The notes beneath the pieces were generated by a model. That model was not told where the DNA came from. It made no database searches and saw nothing but the letters and a program-made list of their open reading frames with translations. Shown in pieces: positions 12,401-27,400 of a stretch of DNA of 64,000 nucleotides (the stretch's first letter is position 1; each line of letters begins with the position of its first letter). Position numbers and translations under genes: made by a program. Origin of the DNA: Pardosa pseudoannulata (Eukaryota > Arthropoda > Arachnida > Araneae > Lycosidae). The stretch lies in the NCBI GenBank assembly GCA_032207245.1, contig CM063502.1, positions 119,514,969 through 119,578,968 on the forward strand. Direction: 5' to 3'.

Positions 12401-15400
12401 GTATATTTATGTATGCAAGCAAACCTATGAATTTAAGATATATATATGTATGTATTTTGCATGTGTGTATGTAATGAGATAACTTTTTTTTATGAAATTG
12501 ATTGTTCACTGTACTTTAGATTAAGACTTTTGAACCCTCCATGCAAATAAATTCTGGCTCTATCACTGATATCGGTAAAATAAGAAACCATTTTAAAAAA
12601 TTTATTTATCAGCTAAGAATAGCCTACCTCAGTTTTACTTTAGTTCATGGATGTGCCTTAGACTAATTAGCATTTAAAGTTCCTTTTACTCTCTATGATT
12701 TAATAGAAGCATTGAGGATTAATGATTCATTGATCAAGGAATCATTAATCCTCTTATGTCTATTGAAAAAGTAGATAGCAATTATATTTATATATGTAAT
12801 AAAAGCTCTGTTAGTAATACTTCATCTCTAAAAAAATTATTAAACTTGAATTTATATGCATAAAAAGGGGGTAAATATTAAAGCATAAAGTTTTTGTGCA
12901 ATTTATCTAATCAAGAATTTGAGATGAAATAATTTTAATGAAATTTTTGTGTTAATACTGCAATTTTATATTTATTAAAATTTATATCTGTAATTTCTTT
13001 GTTTTAGATTCAATGGAAAGAATGAAGAGAACTTATGAAATTTTGTGGATATAATAATCAATTTTGTACTTTTTTTTAAGTATTATTATTATTGCAATAA
13101 AAAAATGTATTCAATTTTTGTTTTCTTAATAAAAAAAGAACACCATTTTTTATTTGAATTTTTATATTATCTGATAGCAAATAAAAATAGCAAAATAATA
13201 CTATATAGTAATTTTGATGTAAAAGCAGTAAGCTTTTAAACAATTAATACACAGAATATTCTCAGAAATATTTCAATTTATAAAAAAGTGCAATGTTTAA
13301 AGATAAATTAAAAGCGTAATTTTCATAATTGATATTCAATATCTTTACAAATAGTGTCAATATTAGATAAACATGATTAATCAAAGAAATTAGAATACTA
13401 GAAATACACATTTGTGAAATTAATTATAGACTGATAAATTTGTATTAAATATATTCTATATAAGCTAACTATATAGAGTATATTAGAGATTTAACACAGA
13501 GCTACATAAAAGCATTCTAGAAAAGCAATTATGATTGATTTTGTTTTTGATAGCTTAATTTATAAAATAAAAAAAAGGTATAGAAGCACCCCCACGCCAA
13601 AATTTTTTTCAAATTAAGAAAAAGTCGCCAAAAGAGCGATAAACATAATTATCAGGTAACCATGCTTTAGTTCCGATGGTCTGACACCGAGGGCGCCACT
13701 TTCTATGCGAGTCCCATGTTACAGAAGCGTATCGCTATTGCCTATGGGAGTTGGTCATCTTAGTGTGTTTATCTATGGGCATAACGTTCAAGTGGTATGA
13801 TTGCTCAAGTAAAGAAATCTCGAGGCCTAAGAGATACATTAAAGAAGATAATATTTTTATTATTTTACATTTATACATTAAAACTATCATTTCAAAGCAA
13901 TTAGAAATATATTGATAATTACTTTTTTATGACAGATAAAATAATGAGCTGTTTCTGTTATACTTGTAAACAAAGTTAAATCCGAAGGCTGAAAGTGAAA
14001 CCATGGACTACAGCTTCCATTTGTTGATATAAAAAAATTGATATTTTATACTTTTTGCTAACCAGAACTATCATTCCATTCAGGCTTTTCTGACATACCT
14101 GTTCCAGAAGCAAAAATATACAGGAATGTGTAACCAGCACAATCATGGTGGAAGGATCTTAAAGGGATATACTAGGATTGAAATGGAAATAGATTGAACC
14201 AACATCTCATACCTCTAAAACTTTATCAATGTTATTTTGCCTTTAAAGGGAATTTTATCATATTTTAAATCCACTTAAAACTGTTCAATGAGGAAACTAG
14301 AAAAATGTTTATCTTAGTCAATAAAAATTTTAATCAGTTTAACATTTCATCTTTAACATCGTTGTGTATATGTATTTAAAATTATTTTCATGTATCTTAG
14401 TAACTTTTCTTTGACTAAATTTATGCTACAAAAGATTCATTATTAAGAATGTAGTTAAAATTTTCCATCTGTATTTTAACTAGTGTAATGAAAAGAATGT
14501 TGACACTAAACACTTAATAAATTACAACTACTATAAATAGCTTGTTATTTTAGACTTGATGTATCATACTGTTCAATAATAATCACTTTTTCTATTAATA
14601 GCATTTTCCTACATATGTTGGATATGTTAGTTTGTATTAAATGTGATTCCTATCTGTATACATTTTTATGAAATTTTAGACTTATTTTTTACACACTACT
14701 GTAATCTAATTATAGATACTTATTGGCGGAAACGGACGTCGATTTAAATAAAGCTATTAATGGCCGTACACCGTTGTAAGTATTTGAACCTATATTTCCT
14801 CATAATAAAAGATTTTTATTATTTTCAAGGAAGAATATTAAGTTTAGTTTTTATATATTTTAGTTATCATGAAGTTTTATAATTTTGTTTATCATACTTA
14901 AAAGGCTTGAATATAACTAAATTATTAACGTTAGGATAAGGATTAATTTTGTTATGTATTAAATATTTATTTTTTATCTTTATAAGATAATAAGGCTAGA
15001 TTTTCTTTTATATGTTTAGTTCATAATCTTGTATTTTTAAGATGTGTGAGTAGGAATTTAAATAATTTCAGTACAGTATGTATAACTTCTCTTAAATTGC
15101 TGTCCTGTGTAGAATGAATTCAAAACATAGCATCATTTAAAAATAGCATTTTCTATATATACGGTAAGTAAAAAAAATTGTGTACAGTTGCTAAGTAATG
15201 CATAAATCTTCTGAACAACCATTTTTTCCCCTGGAAAGCAAGATAAGTTGAACAAATTATTACTTAGTTTAATAATTTTTTTAAAGAGAAACAAGGTTTA
15301 GAAAAAGTAACAAAGTAATCAAAAGAGTCTATGTATGTGCTATTAAAGATAGAAAAAAATTGCATATCATCAATCCTATTGCTATTCTAATGAGTCAGAA

Positions 15401-18400
15401 CTGAGTTTATTAAAAACAATTTCATTCACTCAGTTTATTTTTTAAAAAATGTGAGGTAGTAAAATGCATTTAACCACCATATTATGTTGAGAGGAAATCC
15501 CTCTTGCTATCAGATGCTAGATAATAAAATTACAAGACAAGGGCAAATCTTGTTTGATAGGTAACATTTTTAAGACATCTCATTCAAGTATTTACTGTAT
15601 GAATCAAAAAACTGATACAGTTTGGGAAAGTCATTTAAATAGAACTTTTGAATACTGAAAATGTTATCTGGTTGGAGGAAAACAAATATATTGTTTTAAA
15701 ATTAAATTTACTATTTTTAAAGCAAAATAAAAGAATGAAAAGCTTGTCAATTCAATTAACAAAGGTTACAGGCTGTAATCAAGGTACACTGCTGAGTAAA
15801 TTTTTTTAATAGTAATATATAGAAATTGTACAGCAACTGCTTCATTTAATTTCATTGCCTTTTTTTTTTTTTTACATTTTTGTATAACAGGATATTACTA
15901 TATGTTTGTCATTTTGAAACATATAGATGATTAGAGACTTGTACATATTATAGTAAAAGTTTTCGGCTAAAAAGACTTTATTACTTATATCTAGTTCTTA
16001 ACAAAGTTTTAATCTAAATTAACAAACTTTTTGAACTGACTGTGTATGCATTAAGGTATCCCTTATAATGGTGAAAAGATATTGACATTTTTTTTTAATG
16101 TATACCCACTTTTTTTAAACATAATATTGAAGTTTATAAATTATTTTTTTTTGACATATAAAGATTAACCTGTACCTCCTTGAGCTACAGTGAATCAAGT
16201 TGTAGCAGAAAAAGATATGCTAAAAATTAACTATATCGTATTAACCTTTCATATTAATTTTTTATAAAGTAATTAAAGAATAATTAGGTAAAGTTTACCA
16301 CAAACCTCATTCAAGTATTCAGTATAAAATTAAGAACTTTTTAGGTACAGAAAATCTTAGTGTAAGAGCAAGATGTAGACAAGGAAGGAAATTATCTGTT
16401 AGAGAGAAAGAAAAAAAAATTAGAAACTCTTAAGCAAATCCCAAACTTTTTTATACTAAATAGGAATATTAAACGCAACATGAGAATCTGCTCAGAAATA
16501 GTGGTTTTTATAGGAGAATAACCAGAACAAAACTATCCATTTTGAAGCTTAATCAGGAAAATTTATTAAGTTTGTGAAAAGTCATTCAAATAGATTTTCT
16601 GAATACTGAAAAAATGTTATCTGGTTTGATAAAAACAAATTTACTATTTTAAAAAATAAATGGTCATTTTTTAGTTTCAAAGAAGCTGAGTATTGAGGTA
16701 GATATATTTTTTTTTTCTAACTGTAAGACATAGAAGAGGAGTATCATTGTTTAGAGGTTGATGCCATCAATTAGAGTAGGTAATTTATGAATAATAAACA
16801 TAATAATGAATAGATTTTTTTATTCAGACTTATTAAAGACAAATTTATAAAGAAGTGCCAAAAAACTAGTACTAAGAGATAATTTCATTTTTTAGTAAGG
16901 CAGTTATCTGAAGCATATAGCTAGAATTATTTAAAAAGATATATTGTATAATTTTCCCAGACAACTACACAACTCCCAGACTTTCTAGTTGAATATTTAT
17001 AGGGACAACTTGTTAAAAAAATCATAAACATATCATAAAATCTAAAGAACATTTAATATATAAATTAAAAGAATAAAAAGCTTGTTAATTCAATGAATTT
17101 TTTGGTTACAGACTGTAACCAAACATAAAAGGGTTCACTGCTAAGTAATTGTTTTGAATAATAATGTTTAGAAATCGTAAAGTAACTTTAGATTTAATTT
17201 CTTTGCCTTTTACATTTTTGGGTAACAGACTGTTACTGTATGTTTGTCATCTTAAAACATGTGATTGACAAGACACTTGTACATATTAAAGTAAAACTTT
17301 AAAACTAAAAAAACTTTTTTGTTACTTTTATATTATTTTTAACAAAATTTTAATCAATTAAAACAAATTGTTTATACCGAGTGTATGTGTTTGCATTAGG
17401 GTGGCTTTATTATGATTGTGAAAATTTTTCTTAACATTTTTGAATGCACATCCTCTAATTTATTTTCCCTTTATTATAATATTGAAATATGTAAATATTT
17501 TTCAGACATATAAAGGTTAACCTGTACCACATTGGGCTTAATTGAGATGTGCTAAAAAATTAACTATTCCATATTAGGAAGTTGTAAGATTTTATCATAG
17601 TTATTAAATCTCACATAAAAAAGAATAATTAGAAGACTATTAAATAACAGTTATTAAAAGAGCATATAAAAAAAAAACAAATTCACTTTTTAGTAATATA
17701 TTCAAATAACTTTTTGCCTAAGTGTTACCTTTAAGCTATCAAATCATGTTTTGAATGAATAAAAGAAATCACCTTTATGGTAGCTGTTTGGTGCACTCCC
17801 CAAAAGCAGAAGACTGTGACATGAAGTTTATTGTACCCAGACTTAAAAAAAAACACACAACCCAAGAGCACCTAAGAACAGAGGCCAATGGCTGAAGCAA
17901 ACAGCTGACAGAAATATCCTGCACCTCCTAAGGCTGAAAAGGTGATGACTAATGTGTTCAAACCTAAGAATCGAGAAAAACTCACAATTATACAAAATAT
18001 GGCAAACCGTCTGCTTCTCAAGATGGTAGCCATGATACAAGGAATTGGGACTCAACCCTGTCATGTTAAGATGCCTTCTAAGGATACAGTGATCAAACTC
18101 TTATGACGTATATTGGGGCAGTCAAGATTGAAAAAAATCATGGGTTAACATATAATGTCGTAGGCAAAAATAAATGTTCTTCAGACTTCACATGATTCCT
18201 GTACCTGCTATATGACAAATGGGGTTCCAGATTCTTTCTAGAAATACAAGGAAAAAAGTGTATGGTCTGCAAATCATTATTAAAATATTAAAAAAACTCT
18301 TTGCATATGGATGAATCTAATTTAACTTTTTCATACAAGATATGTATTTATATGTACTTATATATATGCATATGTTATATTTCTGATTAACTGTAAAAAC

Positions 18401-21400
18401 AAACATTTTCTTAAAGAGCTATTATAAATTTCAAATTTACTAATAATTTCTTTAAATCTTTGCAGGCATATTGCTTTTTCGTTTGAGCGGTTTGGGGTGA
18501 TGCAGCTCCTTCTTGAAAATGGTATGCTATATTTTTTACATTACTATAATAAAATGACTGATATCATCTATTTTATTATTTTTAGTATCACCTGCTTTGA
18601 AAATCTTATTTTAAATGAATTTAGCATAACAATTATAAGGATACCTGTTTTTTATCAATTTTTATAAACATGTTGAATTTTTGTATACAATGTCTTTTAT
18701 TATATTTATGACAGTTGGATTTTTAAGCAAGTATTTAAAAAAAATTATATCTAATTGTTGTGCTGTATGTTTTTTGATCCAGTTTGCTAAAGATGTTTTT
18801 TCAATAGTTTAAAAACATTTTTACAAATTAAATCTGATTTTAATTATAAGTCAGTAGTTATTAACTTTGATTTGGTGTTTTAGCAGCTGTAAATGTCTGC
18901 TCAATAATTATTAGAGATAGAAAGAAAGAAAATGATTTTGTCTGGAAGCACTCAGGGAAAATATAAAATGATAAATTCTACTGTATTCATAATTGAACTT
19001 TATTACACTTCATTGTGAAAGTCACTTATCAGACCAATTTTATTTACATTTTATTCTCATTGAAGGTCTGTACCAAACAACCCATTCTATGACTCAATTT
19101 AACCAGATATCCAGCTAGATGATGGTAAAAATGGGTAGGATGCTTCTTTTTCATACCAAATTCCATGAGTTCAAATCATGTTGCTTGTATGGATGTTCAT
19201 ATTTTTAAATTGGCTTTAAGTGATAGATCCTGGTTTAATTAGCCTTCATGTGGTAAAAAAATTTAATTCATAATCATTGTTTAAAGAGGTAAAGAGAATG
19301 ATTTTCAAAAATCTAATGAAAATACCATGCCTTGTATGCCTATTATATAATACATCTTTTTTATTTTTATTTTTTCAAATTTTTTCTATAAAAACTATTA
19401 TTTGTACCTTTTAATGATTCAAAGTAGGTTTTGTTTCTTGATGGATCTCTGCTGTCTTAGTCAAGCTCAAGTGTTATCATAAAAAATAACACTGTAAAAA
19501 GTCAATTATTCTCTGCAAATAGATTTTTATTTTTGTTTTCTAAATTTTAACGTTAAAAGTATTATTGTTGTTGTTGTCTTGACTATGTGTGCTGAATGTA
19601 TATAAGAGTTTTGATGAGAAGAGTCAAAAGTTTGGAGCCTAGTGGATTTCTTATTGCTGGTGAACCAAATTAGAAAAGAAATGTTGTAATGGCTTGGAAG
19701 TTATAGCTGTGGTCTGTAATAAGTGAAGTTTGTAAACAATTTCTGTAGGTTAGATAGCATCTAATGTTATTTGGGGATATTTTCATGACTTTAAAATGGC
19801 TAGTACATAGTCTTGTAATTGTTGACAAAAAATTTCTTGAGCAATCAAAATCTGGGATCATTGTTTTTCAAAAATGTTGATTAAACAGGATTTGTATCAT
19901 TTGGTATGGCGGTGACAGGTTGTTCAAAATCTTGTGCCTTCTTTGCAAGGACATCTGCACACTCATTTCCTTCAATACCTACATAAGCTGAATGTAGGGT
20001 TTTTTGATTTGACCAAGAAAGATATTAATTTCTTGTGTTAAGTGTGTGTTTTCATTAAATATAGCTTTGAATGCTGATTTTGAGTCCGAGAAATTTATTA
20101 GTTCTTTTGACTCATGTGAATACTGAAAAAGGTAAAATGGAAGAGCTTATTTAATAGAAAATAATTCACTAATAAAGTTTGAGGAGACTATTTGGCCAGT
20201 AGGAATTGTGAGTTTAGTTTTACTGCCAGAGGGATGAATTTTAAAAATGCCTGTACCACTTCTAATTAAGGTTTTATCTGAAAAATGACCTGTAAAGACA
20301 ATTATGTTATTATTCTTGGCAAATAGACAAACTGTGTCATCATCCTTGAGTAATAATATCTGAGTTAGTTCTTTTTTTTTAGCACAGTAGTAATAGATTT
20401 ATGTTGATTTCAGTATTAGCGTGTAGGATGGTATTCATAGGAAGGAAAAGTGAGTGAAAGCGAAAGAGCGAAGTGACCAAAAAGAATCTGTTTTCTAATA
20501 TCAATGGCAAAGTTTAATGTTGATGATCTGTGTCTTGCTGTGCTTTTCCTAGTATTTAAAAAAAATTGTTTCTACTATTTAAAAAGCACTGTTACAGGTA
20601 CATATGAAAACATCTATGTATTTTAGTTGCAGTCTTTATAGTCTGGTAGCATTAATATCTGTTATATTGGTATTTTTCATTATATAGAGTGTGAGTTGCA
20701 AACAAAAAATAGAAGTGACCAACTAGATATTATAACAGTTCTAAATTAAAAATTTTAACATTTTATGGCTTATTGTTTTTATTTATGTCCCAAATCATTA
20801 CTATACATTATAGTGAAATTTTTTGTTTGAGTGCATATTGCAATCAAAAAGGGAGTTCCACAGCTATGTATTATAATATTCCTGAATTAAACAATTCAGC
20901 ATTATATGGCTAATTATTTTTAATTATGTCACATAGTATTAATATATATTATATTGAAAATTTTCATTATATACTCAGATATGCCAACATTCAGGCACCC
21001 ACGTCAGGAGCAACAGCATGACTTTAGATAATTACATGCTTGTGTAATTTACATACATTATAAACAATACAAAATAACACAGATTATACATAAGTACATA
21101 TCTTATTAGTTACAAAATTAAAATTAAATTTTAAAAAGCAAATTAAATTAAAAATAAATACACAATAGTAAATTGTATAGGGTAAATCAAAATTTATACA
21201 TTGAACAACGTGTAAGTAGCTTTAACTATAACAACTTATTTTTCAGTTTCTTGTAGCAACATTGACCCTGACTAAAACATTTACATTTTTCCATCATCAG
21301 GGATTCTTCAGTTTGTTTACCAAAATTTAACCTAAATTCAATTTGGTTTTTCTGCACAGTACTGAAAACTATTTAACATGCAGTATTACTGTGTGAAAAG

Positions 21401-21417
21401 AGTAATTTATTCAGCAT

Positions 21418-21456
<39 letters not shown>

Positions 21457-24400
21457 CAAAACTCTGTATTTAATTGCTGAGTTGTAATCTTTTAGTTGTA
21501 CAAAAATTTTGGTATTTTCTGGAGCAATCTAAGGAGTTTTCGGAGTTATCAATTTTTCTAATTTCTCCAGAGCAACTCTGGATAAACCGGAGTAGTTGGC
21601 ATGTCTGTATACTGTAGAGATTGTAATCAAAAAGCTAGGTGCACAACCAGATGTTATAATAGTTCTAAATATAAAATTTCAACTCTTATGGTTAATCCTT
21701 TTTGAGTTTTGTCCCATAGTGTTACTCTATATTATATTGAAAATTTTTATTATATAGGTTATACCTTTCATTCAAAATTGAAGTTGTAGTAACTAGACTT
21801 TATAGCAGTCTTAAATACAAAATTTCAACTTTCTATGGCTAAACATTTTTGAGTTATGAGAAATATATATATACAGACAGACATCTGGCTGAAACCATTC
21901 ACTGTTTGCACGATGGTCCACAAATGAGCATTTCTATTGAAATATAAACACAATTTTTTTTTATGATTATAATACTTCATTTTGTACAAATAAGTTTTAA
22001 AAAAAGGAAAAGAAGAAATTTATTTATTGAAAATAAACTCTATTTCAAAAAATTATTAACCTGCTCAAGACTGCCTGGAGGAGAAACAAGTGCCTCCCTA
22101 AGCCCAGACTATTTTTCCTGTTAAATCCTGTTATGTTAATATTATAATTTTACTTAAAAAACTAATAAAGAATCATAATTTTAATTCATTGTGCAGAAAT
22201 TTCTAGATAAATAATCACTGACAGTATATGAATTTTCTATAATAAAAATTCTGTAATATTTTGAAAAACAATTAAAATTTTAAAGTTTTTTTTTTTAATA
22301 TTGTCATTTTAATAAAATTTATATTCTTTCTCAGTTTAAAAGAAAAAATATTAATGTTATAAAATTTGAACAAATTACTAGTCAAACTAATTGATATGTA
22401 TCTCCATGCAAATACCAGGAATGGTGATTATTTTATGTTAGTGTGCCAGTCGTTTCTGTTTTAATTGTTCTCATAACTATATGCATAATCAAATATTTCA
22501 ATGTCATCTGAATAGCCTGATTCACTATTATGGTCCTAAACAAGTTAATGGTACTTTTTTAATTTAAATTCCATCGTATCCTTCCTTTACCACATATACA
22601 TATCCTTTGGGTTAAAAAATATGTGTATATAATACATGTATACAATGGTGGAAAAAATTATAAAGCTACTTGAAAATATGATATAATTAAAATGCAAAAG
22701 ATCAAGCATTTATGAAATTTCATACATATATTATGCTACAAGAAACTAAAGAAAAATAAATTCATTAATAACTACATTAACAAAAGGTTAATAAACTTCA
22801 GAAAATTTTCTGTACAATGAAAGTTGGAAACAATTATAGAGTCGATACCTGTATTTCATCAGTATTCAATGTGATACCCTTTTTTCGATGACTATGACTA
22901 GTCTCTTGTTCATTGAATCTATGAGGCCATAAAAGTACTTGCATCAATATTGTTCCTGCAGTTTTTTTTAATAGCATTCATCACATCTAACTTTGAATTG
23001 AATTCTCGTTCATTTTTGTAAATAGGAACATATAAAAAAATGAAATATATTTTTAAAGTACTTTTCTATAAATATTAATGCTATTAAATTATTAATTTTA
23101 CTAATGTTGACAATAGCTTTTACCTCTTTTAAATTTGATTATATCTGAACTAATATTACATAATATTAGGTCAAGGAATTTTGTGAGTTTTCATCAGGGA
23201 AAATCAACGAATTTAACTGATAAATTTTGCTTAGAACCCTTAATTATCTTAAGTCGTATATGTACAGCCTGATTAAATATTACTCCTGTTAGTAAGAATT
23301 TATGTTTAACATCTTAGTTTGGGGTTCTAAATTGCCTAAATCATACATTTTTGTTTATGTGTAAGGACTTTATCTCATGTTTCATTGGTCTTGCTTGGAG
23401 AGTTGAGGTAATTGTGGGATTAATAAACTGACTGCTAAACTTATCTTTACCTTTGGCTTCAATACTTTGAGGTAAATCTCTCTTAATTTCCTCTATTACA
23501 ACTTAAGATCTTTTACTTGTTTCAGTGTTTATTTTTTCTTTTAAAAATACATAATCCACTTGAACTTATCTTGGCAGTCTTTCAAGAAAATTAAAAATCT
23601 TAATTTCTATATAATTGATGGCATAAATATTCCATCTTTTGAACTACTGTTATATTTATTAAATCATTCATATTATTAAATATATTTAATCAATGTTATA
23701 TATTATTCTTATTTGAAAATTTTAAAACCTTAAATATGATTATATGCATTTTATTATATAAATATTGTGATAAAATGTTACATATACCAAACAGGCCTTT
23801 AGTTTTCATTCTTTAAATAGAATAATAAGGCAAAAAGAATATTATAGAGTGGAAATTTAGGTACACTTTTGAAAGAAATAAATATCATCAGCTTTAATGA
23901 AATTAATTAGTTTGTTGCTGTATCAACCTAAATAAGCCTGAAGGCCAATTTTTTCAATGTATCAAAGGTAATTTTTTTTTTTTAATTTAGATTAACTAAA
24001 CTATAATGTAAAGATATGTGTGTGTGAAAATTTGGTTTAGTTTGGTTGAAAAGCTACAGTTTACTGTTGTGTAAGGACTTAATTTTATAATATGTTATAA
24101 GCATATCAAAAGTGCATTTTAGATGTAAGTTAACAAAGTATCTTAAAGAAGAAAGTTATCCCAAAAGAAAAATCACCAAAATTCTGTCCATGGTAACATT
24201 ACTTAAAACTATCATTTTACCCTTAACCCTCTGAGGTCCGCAGCCGGCCTTCCGGCCCTTCATTCACACGACCGGGCCACCGGCCGAAAATTTCTGTCTC
24301 TGCCTACCCCTCATGGAATCATGGGTGGTCACTCTTGAGAAAGGGGACACTTGACGTTGATTTATAACTGCGTCATTGTGTGAGTGCTAGCTTCGTCGGC

Positions 24401-27400
24401 CCATATACTATAATAGAAACTCAAACGTGTATGTATATGTTCAACTGAGCGCTGATTGCTGTCCTTCTCTCTCAGTGTTTTATTTTTACTTAGTTTTTTG
24501 ATAGCAGTTGAATTTTTTAGTATAGTTGAAAAATAGTATATAATTTTAAAACGGTCTTTAAAATGAGTAAATATAGAAAAGTTTTGACTTAAGATGAAAT
24601 TGATGCTATTCTTTTCGCCGATACAGACGAATCGGATCTTGAAATAGAAGAAGATGATGGCTGGGGAGATAATGGCATAATTGAAAATTTCAATATGGAT
24701 AATTCCATAATTGACAGCGAAGAGAGAGTTGCGGATGATCTAAACGACTCTTTGCAAGAAGACAGTTGCGACTCAAATGAGATCAATTGGTCTAATGAAG
24801 TAGACGAAGAACTGATAAAACTCAATACATATGATTATCATTCTGGGCCCGTTCATGATTTACCTATTGGTTCAACTTCATTGAGTTTTCTTCGGCTCTT
24901 TCTTTCTGATGATATAATGGACATAATATGTATTAATACTAACAAGTATGCAGAATTGTGTTCAAAAAAGAGATGTGCAGATAAAGAAGGGTTGCCTGTT
25001 AATAACATCAGCGAACTGGGGGCCTTTTTTGCTGTACTGCTTATTATGAGCATAAACCATGTTCCCAGAATATGTGATTATTGGTCATCCAATCCCATTT
25101 TAGGAAATGAAATGGTTAAAAAAATTATGAGCCGCAACCGATTTAAAAAAATCAAACATTATTTTCACATATCAGATAAGGCAGCAGAAAAAAAAGAGAA
25201 GATGATGATTTTACTTACACCCAAAAGTTAGAGCCACTTATGAGTCACATAAAAGAAAGATGCATTAAACATTTTCATCCATATAAATCTGTGTCAATCG
25301 ATGAGGCTATTGTGAAATTTAAAGGCCGATTAGGTATTGTCCAGTATATGCCTCTAAAGCCAGAAAAAAAATTATTAAATTAAATTTTAAACCTCTTTTA
25401 GGTTTAAAATTATGGATGATGTGCACGTCTCTTATGGGCTATACATTAAATTTTGATGTATACAGTGGAAAAAAAGGGAAAATGGAAAGATCAAATAGAG
25501 GTTTAGGCTATGATGTTGTTTCTTCATTAATAAAATGTTTAAAAAACAAAAATCATGACCTCTATTTCGATCGATTTTTTTCTAGTATAGATCTTATGAT
25601 CGAATTGAAGAAAAAAAGATTTGGCGCATGTGGAACAGTTATGGGAAATAGAAAAAAAATTCCAAAGGAAATGAAAACCTTAAAGTTGACTCATAATGGC
25701 GACTCGAAAACTTTCCAATGCGTGGAAGTTCCTAATTTGCTTTGTACGGCATGGCTAGATAAAAAACAAATTTTAATTTTATCTACAAATGCTACAAATG
25801 AGTTGTGCACTGTATCCAGAAGGAAAGGATGTGAAAAACACCTTGTGCAGTGTCCATCTTCCTTTGCTAAGTACAATAAAAATATGGGAGGCGTTGACTT
25901 ACCAGACCAGCGTAGAAAATATTTTACTCTAGCAAGGAAGTCCTCAAAATGGTGGATGTATTTGTTTTCTTTCCTGTTTGATACTGCTGTCAACAATGCT
26001 TACATTATTTATGTAACATCCAATTATCCCCAACCTAAACAAACTCTTCAATTATTTGATTTTAAACTAAAGATAATCGAAGAGCTAGCACTTGAAATAA
26101 ATTCTCAGAAGAGAAAATGAACATTATCTGAAAACATAGATATTCACTATCACCAGCATAAGAGACAAAAAATAAATGGACGAAAGCACACATGTGTTTT
26201 GTATAGAAAAAGTGGATCCAAAACTTTTTCTGGTGGTCAAGTTGAGAGCACATGGGAATGCAGTATCTGCAAAATGTGTTTGTGCAAAACATGTTTTACA
26301 TAAGTGCACAAAATAATTTAAACTAACCCAATGATGAAAAAAAGTGTGTATTTTCATTATGTACAAATCTGAGGGTACTTCTAAAATAAAAAAAAAATTC
26401 TTTTCAAAACAATTTAATTCTTTAAATCATAAAAAACTCTCTATGTAACAAAATAAATGAAATACACCTCACATAAATTAATAAATAATTTAAAATATTG
26501 CAGAGTCAGCTACAATTTAGTTTAGAAGGGGAAGAGGTTGGGCTCAAACAGAATTCCAAACTGAGGTCTGCTTAAATTCTATCTCCAGCCAAATTTCATT
26601 ATTTTTTAAAACAGAATCTTCAAATGTACTAAACTGTACTCAGAGAAATTAAATATTAGTACTTAATATTAATAATTACAACAAAAATTATTGAAAATTT
26701 AATATATATATTACATGTTTCAGTAATAGTAGATGTATAAAACAAATTTAGAACAAAAATAATAAAATTTAAAAAATTTAGGAACGTGAAAGTTTTTGAA
26801 AATTTTTATTTCAAAATAAAATTTTGATTAAGTATGCAATACTTAAAAAATTATGATTGAATATATATTTTTATTTGAATTTTAAAGTTCAATACAGCAA
26901 ACACCTTAATTACTGGAGGAAAGACACGAGACAGTCTAATCCCCCCCCAATCTTGACTACGACCTGGTATGATATTTTGGTCGAGAATAAAAAAAAAACT
27001 TTCCTTTATTTAGAATGAATAAAATACACTAATGTGAAACATTAATTTTATTGGTAAACTATATTCAAAGGATTAGCTTGGTTTTTTATCAGGGGCTCTA
27101 CAGTTCATTTTTAATATGTTAGATCGATATTTTAATATGTTAGACTTCATTTTCAGCTGATTATCCTGCTTCAAGATAATCAGCTGAAAATGAAGTCAGA
27201 GTGGATTAAAATATACATTCCCGCAGAGATATTCCAAACAGCATTTTCCTTTACCGTAAGGTAGTGGTGTACCTGATCTATCATTATGATAAGGAAACCA
27301 AAAGCACTGTAAAATATTTTGATATTTGATGTTGAAATGAGACGGAGTTTATACTTTTAGCAGTATTAATTTTTTAGTTATTTTAAGCTTCAATTTGACT

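Larger units (their letters stand above)
9360..13777. mobile_element. P-like DNA transposon (non-autonomous), 4.4 kb
   Basis: The ends are CATAGACTAAG on the left and, in reverse, CATAGATAAAC on the right. They are flanked by an exact 8-bp direct repeat GGCATAAC (9352-9359, 13778-13785). An 8-bp duplication and CA-start ends fit the P superfamily; hAT also makes 8 bp but usually starts CAG. Strong subterminal inverted repeats lie 48 and 81 bp inside the two ends. I see no transposase; the interior is AT-rich with short chance frames. Classification as P is inference. It lies in intron 1. Confidence 0.6.

Noticed and set aside
13045..13239. Small hydrophobic frame inside the P-like element
   Set aside because: Composition is that expected from AT-rich DNA (Phe, Tyr, Ile, Lys, Asn); no similarity.
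24589..24825. Antisense Ser-rich frame over the piggyBac N-terminus
   Set aside because: It is the reverse reading of the acidic piggyBac N-terminus.
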